Positions 25,592-34,546 are shown, counted from the first letter of the stretch. The stretch: DNA of 64,000 nucleotides from an uncultured Pelagibacteraceae bacterium (GCA_902580275.1 CACHJZ010000002.1:1-64000), one strand, 5' to 3'. Program-made: numbers and translations. Notes: generated by a model not told the origin, from the sequence alone.

Positions 25592-26707
25592 ATGAAAATT
25601 GGTGTTCCTAAAGAAATAAAACCACAGGAAAATAGAATTGGTCTTACTCCAGAGAGTGTAAAAGATCTTATTAAAAATGGTCATGAAGTATTAGTGGAAA
25701 ATAATGGTGGTTATGAAGCAGGTTTTGAAAATAAACAATATGAAGACGCTGGAGCTAAGATAGTAAACAAAGCTGAGGATATATTTAACGATTCTGAAAT
25801 AATTGTTAAAGTTAAAGAACCTCTATCAAATGAGGTTAAAATGATAAGAGAAGATCAAATTATTTTTACATATCTACACCTTGCAGCAGCAAAAGAACTT
25901 ACTGATGAATTAATAAAATCTAAAGGTGTTTGTATTGCGTATGAAACTGTTACAGATAATAACGGAAGATTACCACTCTTAGCACCAATGAGCGCTGTTG
26001 CAGGCAGAATGTCAGTTCAAGCTGGGGCACATTGTTTAGAAAAAAATCAAAAAGGCAGAGGTGTATTATTAGGTGGTGCTCCAGGAGGAGATCCTGCTGA
26101 TGTTGTTATTCTTGGTGGTGGTGTTGTAGGGGAGAATGCTGCAATAATTGCTACTGGCATGAGAGCAAAAGTTCATGTCGTTGATAAATCTCAAGAAAGG
26201 CTTGATCAATTAGTTAATATGTTTGGTGATAAGATTATACCTGAACTTAGCGACAAGTGTGATCTAAATAAATTAATTTCGGAGTGTGATTTATTGGTCG
26301 GTGGAGTTTTAATACCTGGTGCAGAAGCACCGAAATTAGTAACAAAAAAAATGTTAAAAGATATGAAACGTGGCTCAGTTATTGTTGATGTTGCAATTGA
26401 TCAAGGAGGATGTGTTGAGACAAGTAAACCAACAACACATGCAAACCCTACATACATAGTAGATGATATTGTACACTACTGTGTCGCTAACATGCCTGGT
26501 GGAGTTCCTAGAACTTCAACTTTTGCACTAAATAAGGCAACTTTACCTTTTTTAAATAAACTAGCTAAACATGGATATAAAAAAGCTCTTAGTGAAGATA
26601 AAAATTTTCTTGCAGGATTAAATATTTGTAAAGGCGATGTGACATATAAAGCAGTAGCAGACGTTTTTGGACACCGTTATGTTTCACCTGATAAAGCAAT
26701 AAACTGA
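25592..26707 (+). CDS. ald: Alanine dehydrogenase
   Basis: The 371-residue protein matches alanine dehydrogenase in length and active site: R15 in ENRIGL, K75 in VKVKEP and H96 in TYLHLAA, with the NAD motif VVILGGGVVGENAA near residue 171. It deaminates alanine to pyruvate and ammonia. With Tpa this regenerates pyruvate, so taurine nitrogen is released as ammonium. It has a good GGAGGG ribosome binding site and follows tpa by 17 bases. Confidence 0.95.
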   Translation: MKIGVPKEIKPQENRIGLTPESVKDLIKNGHEVLVENNGGYEAGFENKQYEDAGAKIVNKAEDIFNDSEIIVKVKEPLSNEVKMIREDQIIFTYLHLAAAKELTDELIKSKGVCIAYETVTDNNGRLPLLAPMSAVAGRMSVQAGAHCLEKNQKGRGVLLGGAPGGDPADVVILGGGVVGENAAIIATGMRAKVHVVDKSQERLDQLVNMFGDKIIPELSDKCDLNKLISECDLLVGGVLIPGAEAPKLVTKKMLKDMKRGSVIVDVAIDQGGCVETSKPTTHANPTYIVDDIVHYCVANMPGGVPRTSTFALNKATLPFLNKLAKHGYKKALSEDKNFLAGLNICKGDVTYKAVADVFGHRYVSPDKAIN

Positions 26708-26722
26708 CAAATAGGGTAATAA

Positions 26723-27163
26723 ATGTATAGGCCATTGCCAGACGGATTAACAATAAAAAATTCACCTATTGAGGGATTAGGCTTATTTACCAATGTTAAT
26801 ATAAAAAAAAACACATTTATAGGTGTAACACATATAAGAGATGAACAATTTGAGAATAAATACATTAGAACTCCATTAGGTGGATTTTACAATCATTCTG
26901 ATGATCCAACAGTTGTTAGAATGGTAACAGACTCATTGCCAAAACTTAAGTTTGGAGATGTATTAGATGTGGATGCAACTACAAAAAAATTTCCAGGAAA
27001 TGATAATGATGGTGAAAATGTTTTCTTCAATTTACAAGAAAAGCCTGACGCAAAATATTTTTTTATGGTTGCTGCAAAAGATATAAAAGCTGGTAGTGAA
27101 TTAACAGCGAATTATAATCTTTATACATATCCAAAAACCGGTGTCGGATTGCAAATGATTTAA
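26723..27163 (+). CDS. SET domain protein
   Basis: The 146-residue protein is essentially one SET domain: the start IKNSPIEGLGLFTNVNIKKNT, the substrate/cofactor motif GGFYNHSDDPT near residue 53 (NHS), and DIKAGSELTANYN near residue 119 in place of GEELTxxY. SET proteins use SAM to methylate lysine or other targets. It sits in frame within the taurine catabolic operon, 15 bases after ald and 12 before the DMGDH-like gene. What it modifies is unknown; no histone is expected in this host. Confidence 0.85.
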   Translation: MYRPLPDGLTIKNSPIEGLGLFTNVNIKKNTFIGVTHIRDEQFENKYIRTPLGGFYNHSDDPTVVRMVTDSLPKLKFGDVLDVDATTKKFPGNDNDGENVFFNLQEKPDAKYFFMVAAKDIKAGSELTANYNLYTYPKTGVGLQMI

Positions 27164-27175
27164 TTTTTTAAATAA

Positions 27176-29620
27176 ATGCAAAAAGAACTTCCAAAGTCTG
27201 CAAAAGTTGTTGTTATTGGAGGTGGTGTAGTTGGTTGTTCTTGCGCTTATCATTTAGCAAAATTTGGTTGGAAAGACGTTATTCTCTTAGAAAGAGACAA
27301 ACTTACTTCAGGAACTACTTGGCATGCTGCAGGACTAGTTAGTCAATTAGGTCCATCCGCAACAATAACCAAAATAAGAAAGTACTCTTTAGATTTATAT
27401 AAGGAATTAGAAAAAAAAATAGGTCACTCTGCAGGACTGCGTTTAAATGGTGCAATGTCCATTGCTCAAGAGGAGGGTAGGTGGCAGGAATTAAAGAGAC
27501 AAGCAACTACTGCTCAACTTTACGATGTAAAAGTCGAAATTTTAAATAAAGATGAAATTAAAGATAAAGTTCCTTTAATAAAAAATGATGATTTATTAGG
27601 TGGAATATTTATGCCAGGAGATGGGGCGGGAGATCCATCTGGAATAACACAACTACTTGCGAAAGCAGCAAGAGCAGAGGGAGCAAAAATATTTGAAGAC
27701 TCACCTGTTGATGACATTTTAATTAAAAATAAAAGAATAGAGGGAGTTGTTGTGAATGGAAAAAAAATAGATTGTGAATATATTGTTTTAGCAACTGGAA
27801 TGTGGTCTAGACAAATTGGAGAAAAAGTTGGTGTAAGTATTCCACTTTATCCAGCTGAGCACTTTTATGTCATAACTGAACCAATAAAAGAAATACCAAA
27901 AACTTTACCAGTGATTAGAGATTTTGATAGTAGAACTTATTTTAAAGAGGATGCTGGTAAATTATTGTTAGGTATATTTGAGGGTAAATCAATACCAGCT
28001 TTCGACAAAACAAATAAAGTACCAGAAGATTTTTCTTTTGGAGAATTTCCTGAAAACTTAGAACATTTTGAGCCCTATTTAAATGCATGCATGAAAAGAT
28101 TTCCAATCTTAGAAAATACTGGAATTAGAAAATTCTTTGCAGGACCGGAATCTTTCACCCCAGATACAAATTCACTTTTAGGAGAAGTGCCAGAGGTTAA
28201 AAATTTTTTTGTTTGTTGCGGATTAAACAGCATAGGTATCGCAAGTGCAGGCGGTGTTGGAAAAGTTACTGCCGAATGGATAATTAATGGGCACCTTAAT
28301 GAGGATATATTTAATTATGATATTAAAAGGTTTGAGAAATTTCACTCAGAAATTAAGTTTATAAAAAATAGAATTACTGAAACTCTAGGTGATTTATATG
28401 GCATGCATTGGCCATATAAACAACATTCAACTTCTCGTGATCAAAAACTACTTCCATATCATGATGAGCTTAAAAAAGCAGGAGCATGTTTTGGATCAAC
28501 AGCAGGTTACGAAAGACCCATGTGGTTCTCATTGAATGGGAAAGATACAAAATATGATTATAGTTACAATTTCCAAAATTGGTATCCATCAGCAGAATAT
28601 GAAACAATAAATACAAGAAAAAATGTCGGACTTTTTGATTTATCTGCTTTTTCTAAATTTGATTTAAAGGGGGAGGGTGTACACGATGAATTACAGAAAA
28701 TAAGTACAGCGAATGTAAAAAATTTTCCAGGCAAAACGACTTATACACAAATGCTTAATAAAGACGGAGGGATAGAGATGGATTTAAGTATTGCGTGTAT
28801 TAATAAAAACCACTTTAGAATTGTGAGTTCTGCATCTACCAGAGAACATGATAAAGCCCATATTGTTAAATATTTACCTGATAAAATTCATTTAAAGGAT
28901 GTAACTGAGGAATATTGTTGTTTTGGTTTATTTGGCCCAAAAAGTAGGCAAATGATGAGTAATTTAAGTAAAGATGATTTTACAAATCAAAATTTTAAAT
29001 TTGGATCGGCCAAGTATATTAAAATAAATGATACTGATATATGGGTGCAGAGACTATCTTATGTTGGTGAATTAGGATACGAACTTTATGTCAAAAGTCA
29101 TGAGGCAAAAAAAATATATAATACTTTAATTTTAGAGGGAAAAAAGTTTGATTTATCTCATTGTGGAATGCATGCAATGGATATAATGAGGATGGAAAGT
29201 GGTTTTTTGCATTGGGGCCATGACATTTCACCTGAGGAGAACCAGTATCAAGCAGGTCTACATTTTGCGATAAGTTATAAAAAAAATATAAATTTTATTG
29301 GAAAAGACGCCTTGATGAAGATTAAAGATAAAGCGCCCTCAAAGCGATTTATTATGCTCACACTTAAAAATAATAAACCAGGGGATCCACTTTTATTACA
29401 TGATGAGCCCATTTATTTAAATGATAAAATTATTGGCCGTACAACATCTGGTAATTACTCTTTTTGTTTTAACAAAAACCTCACATTTGGATATATTGAT
29501 GGAAATATTCCAACAGAAAAACTTCAAAATGATAAAATATATGTTGAGGTTGCCAAAAAAAAGCATGATGCAGTATTACAAATAAAAAGTCTCAATCAAA
29601 ATAATTACAAATCAATTTAA
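27176..29620 (+). CDS. DMGDH/sarcosine dehydrogenase-like FAD oxidoreductase fused to GcvT domain
   Basis: The 814-residue protein has two halves. The N-terminal DAO half starts with the FAD motif VVVIGGGVVGCSCAYHLAKF (residues 11-30) and contains TSGTTWHAAGL with H50, the residue that binds FAD covalently in dimethylglycine dehydrogenase. The C-terminal half is a GcvT-type tetrahydrofolate-binding domain (from about residue 430) with YVGELGYELYV and MDIMRMESGF. Such enzymes demethylate N-methyl amines and pass formaldehyde to folate. In this operon an N-methylated taurine or a methylated glycine are candidate substrates, which is inference. Confidence 0.88.
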   Translation: MQKELPKSAKVVVIGGGVVGCSCAYHLAKFGWKDVILLERDKLTSGTTWHAAGLVSQLGPSATITKIRKYSLDLYKELEKKIGHSAGLRLNGAMSIAQEEGRWQELKRQATTAQLYDVKVEILNKDEIKDKVPLIKNDDLLGGIFMPGDGAGDPSGITQLLAKAARAEGAKIFEDSPVDDILIKNKRIEGVVVNGKKIDCEYIVLATGMWSRQIGEKVGVSIPLYPAEHFYVITEPIKEIPKTLPVIRDFDSRTYFKEDAGKLLLGIFEGKSIPAFDKTNKVPEDFSFGEFPENLEHFEPYLNACMKRFPILENTGIRKFFAGPESFTPDTNSLLGEVPEVKNFFVCCGLNSIGIASAGGVGKVTAEWIINGHLNEDIFNYDIKRFEKFHSEIKFIKNRITETLGDLYGMHWPYKQHSTSRDQKLLPYHDELKKAGACFGSTAGYERPMWFSLNGKDTKYDYSYNFQNWYPSAEYETINTRKNVGLFDLSAFSKFDLKGEGVHDELQKISTANVKNFPGKTTYTQMLNKDGGIEMDLSIACINKNHFRIVSSASTREHDKAHIVKYLPDKIHLKDVTEEYCCFGLFGPKSRQMMSNLSKDDFTNQNFKFGSAKYIKINDTDIWVQRLSYVGELGYELYVKSHEAKKIYNTLILEGKKFDLSHCGMHAMDIMRMESGFLHWGHDISPEENQYQAGLHFAISYKKNINFIGKDALMKIKDKAPSKRFIMLTLKNNKPGDPLLLHDEPIYLNDKIIGRTTSGNYSFCFNKNLTFGYIDGNIPTEKLQNDKIYVEVAKKKHDAVLQIKSLNQNNYKSI

Positions 29621-29700
29621 GGTAGAATATTCAATACGATCTCAAATTATAAATTGAAACCTCAAATTGAACAACCTATAGATTGTAAAAATTTTAATTC

Positions 29701-29943
29701 ATGGTTTATTTAGGGATGTCTACAGAACAGTTGTCTAAAAAAACTACACATTTAATGATCGATCCTGAAGATATTTCATCAGAATTTGAAAATAAAACAA
29801 CTAAAAAAAATAAAAAAGTTGATATAAACTTGTTGATGGACAAGGTAAGAGAAGAGAAAAAAAAAGAAAAGAAAGAAAATCTAATATTTATAAGTTTAAT
29901 TGCATCGGTAGTACTCATTACTGGAGCGATTGCATCTTTTTAA
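29701..29943 (+). CDS. Small tail-anchored membrane protein, 80 aa
   Basis: The protein has a soluble N-terminus, a Lys/Glu-rich middle (VREEKKKEKKEN) and one C-terminal transmembrane helix (about residues 60-78), so it would be anchored by its tail. A second ATG at 29716 (MSTEQLSKK) would shorten it to 75 residues and reads more naturally. It is 80 bases after the DMGDH-like gene and 8 bases from the convergent regulator. No family recognised. Confidence 0.6.
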   Translation: MVYLGMSTEQLSKKTTHLMIDPEDISSEFENKTTKKNKKVDINLLMDKVREEKKKEKKENLIFISLIASVVLITGAIASF

Positions 29944-29951
29944 TTATATAA

Positions 29952-30941
29952 CTAATTATTATATATCCTAGCAGCATTAAATAATTTACATGACATCTCA
30001 GAAATTTTATTTACATTTTCTAATCTATATTTATCAATCTCTTTCACATTGCTAGAATTTGATACAACATATAAACTATTCTTATTTTTATCCACAAATT
30101 TATTTTTAACTAAATAATTTAATTTTCTAATTACAGTTGGTCTTGGTATTCCAGTTAAATCTGAAATTGTCATTGCATTTAACCCCAAAGTTTCTGTTAG
30201 GGATAAAAGCTCAGAAAGATAAGTATCCTTTACTTTGTCAGGATATTTCGGACTTGTTTTAATTTTTTTATTTAGAGCTAAATTTTGGTTATAAACAATC
30301 ATTGCCCATATTTGTACTGTTTCGTAATCTCTGAAAAACTTTTTTTTAAATTCAGTTAACATCTTGATTTGAAATTTTAAAAAGTAATTCCAACAATGTG
30401 TATAATTATTCTTTATTAATAATTCTAAATCTAATGCAGATATTTGTTGTTTGATTATATTTGATTTTTGTAAATGTTTTGAGAGATTCGCTAAAAATTT
30501 AGATATCATATGTATTGAGGTTACAGGTTTTTGAAGGTTATATGCGTTTCTATTAATAGTAACGGCTTTTTTATTTTTTTTTATAATACCAATTTTTTCT
30601 AACTCTAGAATTTTTCTTCTTGCTGTTTCTTTTGATATTGATAATTCATTTGCAATATTAACAATATTAAATTTTTTTAGTTCATACTGATCAATGTTAT
30701 AAAATTGATCAAAGTTATATTTAATGAAATATTCTCCATAGCTGTCAAAGGTTTTGCTAACTAAACTCATTAATATAAAATATTTATCAAGATCTTTAAA
30801 AGTCGTGTAAGCATTGTTAAGCCATATTCTCTGTAATTCAAAATAATCAGTTATCACTTCAATATAATTTTTTGAAAGAACATTATAAACCTCAATTACA
30901 TCTACCTCAGTTGAGAATTTAAAGCGTTTTTCTTGAGACAT
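29952..30941 (-). CDS. Transcriptional regulator with two winged-helix domains
   Basis: The 329-residue protein holds two helix-turn-helix segments. The first is around residue 95-125 (NIANELSISKETARRKILELEKIGIIKK) and the second around 262-295 (MTISDLTGIPRPTVIRKLNYLVKNKFV); each is followed by a wing-like strand. Between them is a helical region with conserved aromatic residues. It is not a recognised family such as Crp or GntR. It is divergent from the second BASS transporter with an inverted repeat in the 57-base gap, so it probably controls that gene and itself. Confidence 0.75.
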   Translation of the reverse strand: MSQEKRFKFSTEVDVIEVYNVLSKNYIEVITDYFELQRIWLNNAYTTFKDLDKYFILMSLVSKTFDSYGEYFIKYNFDQFYNIDQYELKKFNIVNIANELSISKETARRKILELEKIGIIKKNKKAVTINRNAYNLQKPVTSIHMISKFLANLSKHLQKSNIIKQQISALDLELLIKNNYTHCWNYFLKFQIKMLTEFKKKFFRDYETVQIWAMIVYNQNLALNKKIKTSPKYPDKVKDTYLSELLSLTETLGLNAMTISDLTGIPRPTVIRKLNYLVKNKFVDKNKNSLYVVSNSSNVKEIDKYRLENVNKISEMSCKLFNAARIYNN

Positions 30942-30961
30942 ATTTTTTTTAATATAAACTT

Positions 30962-30997
30962 AATTTAATTACAAAAACAAATTATGTAAATTAAATT
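30962..30997. promoter_or_regulatory. Inverted repeat between regulator and BASS transporter
   Basis: AATTTAATTACA at 30962-30973 and TGTAAATTAAATT at 30985-30997 are inverted copies apart from one extra base, separated by 11 bases. The right arm ends one base before the ATG-proximal TA of the BASS gene. It is the obvious candidate operator for the divergent two-HTH regulator, with the caution that AT-rich sequence easily gives such repeats. Confidence 0.4.
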
Positions 30998-30998
30998 T

Positions 30999-31841
30999 AT
31001 GGAATTCGTAAAATTAGTCGGACCTTTTGGCGTATTTTTTATAATGTTCGCTCTTGGTTTGAACTTAAATATTAGAAGATTTTTGAGGGTCTTTAGTAAA
31101 CCAAAAAATTTTGTAGTAGGTATATTATGCCAAATAATTGTGCTTCCAATTATTGGTTTACTAGTAATTAGTTATTTACCAATGGATAAAGAATTTCAAA
31201 TTGGAATATTGCTTTTATTAATTATGCCGTCTGCAGCAATGTCTAATTACGCGACAAGGATTGCTGATGGAAATGTACCATTATCTATATGTTTAACATC
31301 GATATGTGCATTAGTTTCATTTATAACCGTGCCATTATATTTAAATCTTTTTTCAAAATTTTTATATAACCAAAGTTTCGATTTACAATTATTTGTATTT
31401 TCAATTAAGACATTCTTATTTATTACTTTACCAGTTTTTATTGGAATCTATTTAAGAGAAAAATTTAATAATTTTTTTAAAAAATACACATTCACACTAG
31501 ATAGAATAGCTTTTGTAGTATTTTTGGTAATTGTTTTTATAGCAATATTTACTGAAAAGGATAACTTAATAAATTACTTTGATGATGTTGGTGTTACTAT
31601 GAGTATAATTTTAGTTTTAGTATTTTTTTCATCATTTATTATAACACAAATATTTGTAGATGATGTTCAATCAAAAAGAGCCATAAGAATTGAAGCTTTA
31701 CTCCAAAATGGAGCCATGGGTTTTGTTATTGGGGCTTTAATTTTCTCAGAAATTAAATATCTTATTCCTATAACCATATATGCACTTTTACAGTACTGTT
31801 TTCTTTTATTTTATTTAGGAAATATGAAAATAAAAAAATAA
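30999..31841 (+). CDS. BASS family sodium-dependent symporter (second copy)
   Basis: The 280-residue protein aligns by eye with the transporter at 2428: MFALGLNLNIRRF, CQIIVLPIIG, ADGNVPLSICLTS and the late LLQNGAMGFVIGAL correspond to its paralogue's text. About nine membrane segments. The gene has its own divergent regulator and is followed 8 bases later by an aldo/keto reductase, so the pair may import and reduce a keto or aldehyde compound; the solute is unknown. Confidence 0.85.
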   Translation: MEFVKLVGPFGVFFIMFALGLNLNIRRFLRVFSKPKNFVVGILCQIIVLPIIGLLVISYLPMDKEFQIGILLLLIMPSAAMSNYATRIADGNVPLSICLTSICALVSFITVPLYLNLFSKFLYNQSFDLQLFVFSIKTFLFITLPVFIGIYLREKFNNFFKKYTFTLDRIAFVVFLVIVFIAIFTEKDNLINYFDDVGVTMSIILVLVFFSSFIITQIFVDDVQSKRAIRIEALLQNGAMGFVIGALIFSEIKYLIPITIYALLQYCFLLFYLGNMKIKK

Positions 31842-31849
31842 ATTAAAGA

Positions 31850-32770
31850 ATGAAATATGGATCAATTAATGGACTGGATAAAAAAATTTCTAAAATAATT
31901 CTTGGTAATGATAAACAAAAAAATTATAACTCGGCTGTAAAATTATGGGATTGCTTTTATGAAAAAGGAGGCAACGCTTTAGATAATTCAATTTATTATA
32001 GAAATGGAGAAAACGAGACATTTTTAGGGAAATGGATAAAATCAAGAAATATAGAGAAAGATATTGTTATAATTTCAAAAGTTGGAGAAGAAAGTTCACA
32101 GCCTTCAGAGATATCAAGCTTATTAGAAACATCTTTAGAAAGACTGCAATCAAATACTGCAGATATATTAATTTTACATCATCATAACAAGCAAATACCA
32201 ATTAGCGAATACGTAGATGCGTTAAATGAAATTAAATTTTCAAGAAAAATTAAATTATTTGGAATTTCAAATATTAATAAAGAAAGTTTTGATGAGTCAT
32301 TAAAATGGTCAAAGAAAAATAATAAAATTCCTTTTTCAATAATAAACAACCAGTTTTCATTAGCAAAAATGGAAAAACCACTTTGGCCGGATTGTCTAAG
32401 TATCTCTGATGAAAATTATATGAATTATATGAAAAATAATAACATTTCTCATTTTGGATGGTCAAGTCAAGCTAGAGGGTTCTTTATAAAAGATAAATTA
32501 TTTAAAAAAATTTTCAGAAGGAAGTTTCATAAATATCTTAAAGATTGCTTTAACAGTATAGATAATATTGAAAAAAGAAAAAGATCTGAGAAATTAGCAA
32601 AGAAACATAATTGTTCATCAAACGATATAGCATTGTCTTGGGTTATTAATCAAAAATTTCCATCCTATGCAATAATTGGTCCAAAAAATAAGTCAGAACT
32701 AATTTTTTCAATGAATTCTCTTAATGTAGAGTTATCTGAGGATGAAAAAAAATGGTTAAGTTTAATTTAA
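31850..32770 (+). CDS. Aldo/keto reductase
   Basis: The 306-residue protein shows the AKR catalytic tetrad in order: Asp in NALDNSIYY, Tyr in the same motif, Lys in VIISKVGEE and His in LILHHHNKQ. Further family text is KLFGISNINKESF, the NADPH-proximal ending ALSWVINQKFPSYAIIGPKNKSEL. It would reduce an aldehyde or ketone with NADPH. It follows the BASS transporter and precedes the tRNA gene. Confidence 0.88.
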   Translation: MKYGSINGLDKKISKIILGNDKQKNYNSAVKLWDCFYEKGGNALDNSIYYRNGENETFLGKWIKSRNIEKDIVIISKVGEESSQPSEISSLLETSLERLQSNTADILILHHHNKQIPISEYVDALNEIKFSRKIKLFGISNINKESFDESLKWSKKNNKIPFSIINNQFSLAKMEKPLWPDCLSISDENYMNYMKNNNISHFGWSSQARGFFIKDKLFKKIFRRKFHKYLKDCFNSIDNIEKRKRSEKLAKKHNCSSNDIALSWVINQKFPSYAIIGPKNKSELIFSMNSLNVELSEDEKKWLSLI

Positions 32771-32842
32771 GCAAACATAATTATTGGTCCACTGGTGGTC
32801 CACAGAGAAAAGCTTATTAAACGCAATTTCTTAATTTCTTGT

Positions 32843-32870
32843 TTGAATGAAAAAAAATAAGTAGTATAAA
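32843..32870 (+). promoter_or_regulatory. Candidate promoter for the tRNA gene
   Basis: TTGAAT at 32843-32848 and TATAAA at 32865-32870 are spaced by 16 bases and end 16 bases before the mature tRNA 5' end. Position and spacing suit a sigma70 promoter for a single tRNA transcript. Confidence 0.45.
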
Positions 32871-32886
32871 TCAACAACAATTTAAT

Positions 32887-32963
32887 GGCGGGGTAGCTCA
32901 GTTGGTTAGAGCGCGGGACTCATAAGCCCGAGGTCAGTGGTTCGATCCCACTTCCCGCTACCA
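32887..32963 (+). tRNA. tRNA with anticodon CAT, probably elongator Met
   Basis: The 77 bases fold into a cloverleaf: acceptor GGCGGGG/TCCCGCT with G-U pairs at both ends, D-arm GCTC/GAGC, anticodon loop CTCATAA, T-arm AGTGG/CCACT with TTCGATC loop, discriminator A and encoded CCA. The anticodon is CAT. The D-arm and loop match elongator Met; an initiator is unlikely because G1-U72 and the loop differ. A lysidine-type Ile tRNA also reads CAT and is not excluded. The anticodon stem has an A31-G39 mismatch. Confidence 0.92.
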
Positions 32964-32975
32964 TAATATTTTTAT

Positions 32976-33671
32976 ATGGAACTCAATAAATTAAAACTTT
33001 CTACTTATAAAGATGTTAAGAATTATTATGATGAAAACAAAATAAAAAATGTTATTTTATTTTCACAAGCAAGATCAGGATCTACTTTTGTTACTAATTA
33101 TCTTTCAAATTATTTAAAATTCGATAAAAAAAATATTTTCCCAGAAAATTATTTTATAAATCGTCATTTTAGTTATTTAAAAGAATTTGTAAAAAAACAC
33201 GATAATTTTTTTATAAATATCAATACGTTCGTATATCGTAGAATTGACATAGAGAAAGAAAATACATTATTTATTTATTTATACAGAGATACAAATGAAA
33301 TTTTGGAGTCTTATGAAAAAGCAAAAAAAAACAATTATTATCTTGGTTGGGAAGAATACTACAGCAGATATAAAGAGTTTTATCCTGAGATAGATAGGTC
33401 TGTTTCAATACCTGAGTTTAATCATCTTGTTTGGCAAAAACAAATCAACGCATTTAATCATGCAATAACCTTATCTTTTGATAGCTTTAAAGATGTTTCA
33501 GATTTTTTAAAAAATAGATCAGAGATTAAAAAGATTAAACAGATAGATGCAAGCGGTAAAGAATATATTCCTGATATGAAAAATAGAATTAATTTTTCAC
33601 TGACTAAAAAATTTTATTTATTTTTATTAAGAAAAGCAGATAGTAAAAAAAATTCAGTAAAAAATTATTAA
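32976..33671 (+). CDS. Sulfotransferase-like P-loop protein
   Basis: The 231-residue protein begins its core with VILFSQARSGSTFVTNYL near residue 26, a 5'-phosphosulfate-binding type loop, and has IYLYRDTNEILESYEKA near residue 98, like the 3'-phosphate-binding segment of PAPS-dependent sulfotransferases. The C-terminus is Lys-rich. It would sulfate a glycan or lipid head group. It neighbours the rml genes, in keeping with surface-glycan modification. Family assignment is by motif only. Confidence 0.6.
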   Translation: MELNKLKLSTYKDVKNYYDENKIKNVILFSQARSGSTFVTNYLSNYLKFDKKNIFPENYFINRHFSYLKEFVKKHDNFFININTFVYRRIDIEKENTLFIYLYRDTNEILESYEKAKKNNYYLGWEEYYSRYKEFYPEIDRSVSIPEFNHLVWQKQINAFNHAITLSFDSFKDVSDFLKNRSEIKKIKQIDASGKEYIPDMKNRINFSLTKKFYLFLLRKADSKKNSVKNY

Positions 33672-33682
33672 ATAACTTATAT

Positions 33683-34546
33683 TTAAAGCATTTTTAAATA
33701 ATTTGAATATTCGCAGTTACCATAAAATTTTATTGCATTTTGTATTTTAGATTTATTAATCCACTTATTATTTAGTGCGATTTCCTCTAGGCATGCAATT
33801 TTAAAACCCTGCCTATTCTCAATGGCAGATACAAAAGCACTTGTTTTATAGTAATCCTCAATTGAGCCAGAGTCTAACCATGCACCACCCCTGCCAATTA
33901 AATCAGCACTTAATTTTCTATTATTTTTATATTTATTGATTAAATCAACAATTTCTAATTCATTTCTTTTTGAAGGTTTAAGTTGTTTAGCAAATTTGAC
34001 GACATTATTATCAAAGAAATATAATCCTGTTATTGCAAGATCTGAAATAAATTTCTTTGGCTTTTCTTTTATACTTGTAACTTTATTTCTGCTGTTGATT
34101 TTTGCCACGCCATAAAGCTCAGGTTTATTCACCTTATGAAGAATGATTTTAGCTCCTTTTTTTAATTTCACAGAATTTAATAATTGTGAAGTCAGGTTTT
34201 GTCCGTAAAAAAAATTATCACCTAGTATAAGTGCTACGTTTTCTTTCCCAATAAATTTTTCACCTAATATGAATGCATCTGGAAGACCTTTAGGATAAGT
34301 TTGTTCTTTATAAGTAATTTTTATTCCAAGGTTGTCCCCGTTAGGAATTATTTTTCTGTATTGATTGAGTTGGCCTTTATTAACAATTATTAATATATCC
34401 TTTATTTTTGCCAACATTAAAATTGAAAGAGGATAAAAAATTAATGGTTTATCGTAAATTGGAAGAAGTTGCTTATTTACAGCTTTTGTCAAGGGGCTCA
34501 TTCGAGTTCCCATGCCTCCAGATAAAATAATGCCTTTTTTAATCAT
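33683..34546 (-). CDS. rmlA: Glucose-1-phosphate thymidylyltransferase
   Basis: The 287-residue protein begins KGIILSGGMGTRMSPLTKAV, the nucleotidyltransferase signature, and contains LPIYDKPLIFYPLS, ALILGDNFFYGQ near residue 106 and GGAWLDSGSIEDY near residue 220. It makes dTDP-glucose from glucose-1-phosphate and dTTP, the first step of dTDP-deoxysugar synthesis. It overlaps the rmlB stop by 4 bases. RmlC is absent from the window. Confidence 0.93.
   Translation of the reverse strand: MIKKGIILSGGMGTRMSPLTKAVNKQLLPIYDKPLIFYPLSILMLAKIKDILIIVNKGQLNQYRKIIPNGDNLGIKITYKEQTYPKGLPDAFILGEKFIGKENVALILGDNFFYGQNLTSQLLNSVKLKKGAKIILHKVNKPELYGVAKINSRNKVTSIKEKPKKFISDLAITGLYFFDNNVVKFAKQLKPSKRNELEIVDLINKYKNNRKLSADLIGRGGAWLDSGSIEDYYKTSAFVSAIENRQGFKIACLEEIALNNKWINKSKIQNAIKFYGNCEYSNYLKML

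Noticed and set aside
26680-26870. Short antisense frame at the ald/SET junction
   Set aside because: It overlaps two well-supported genes and has no ribosome binding site or conserved pattern.
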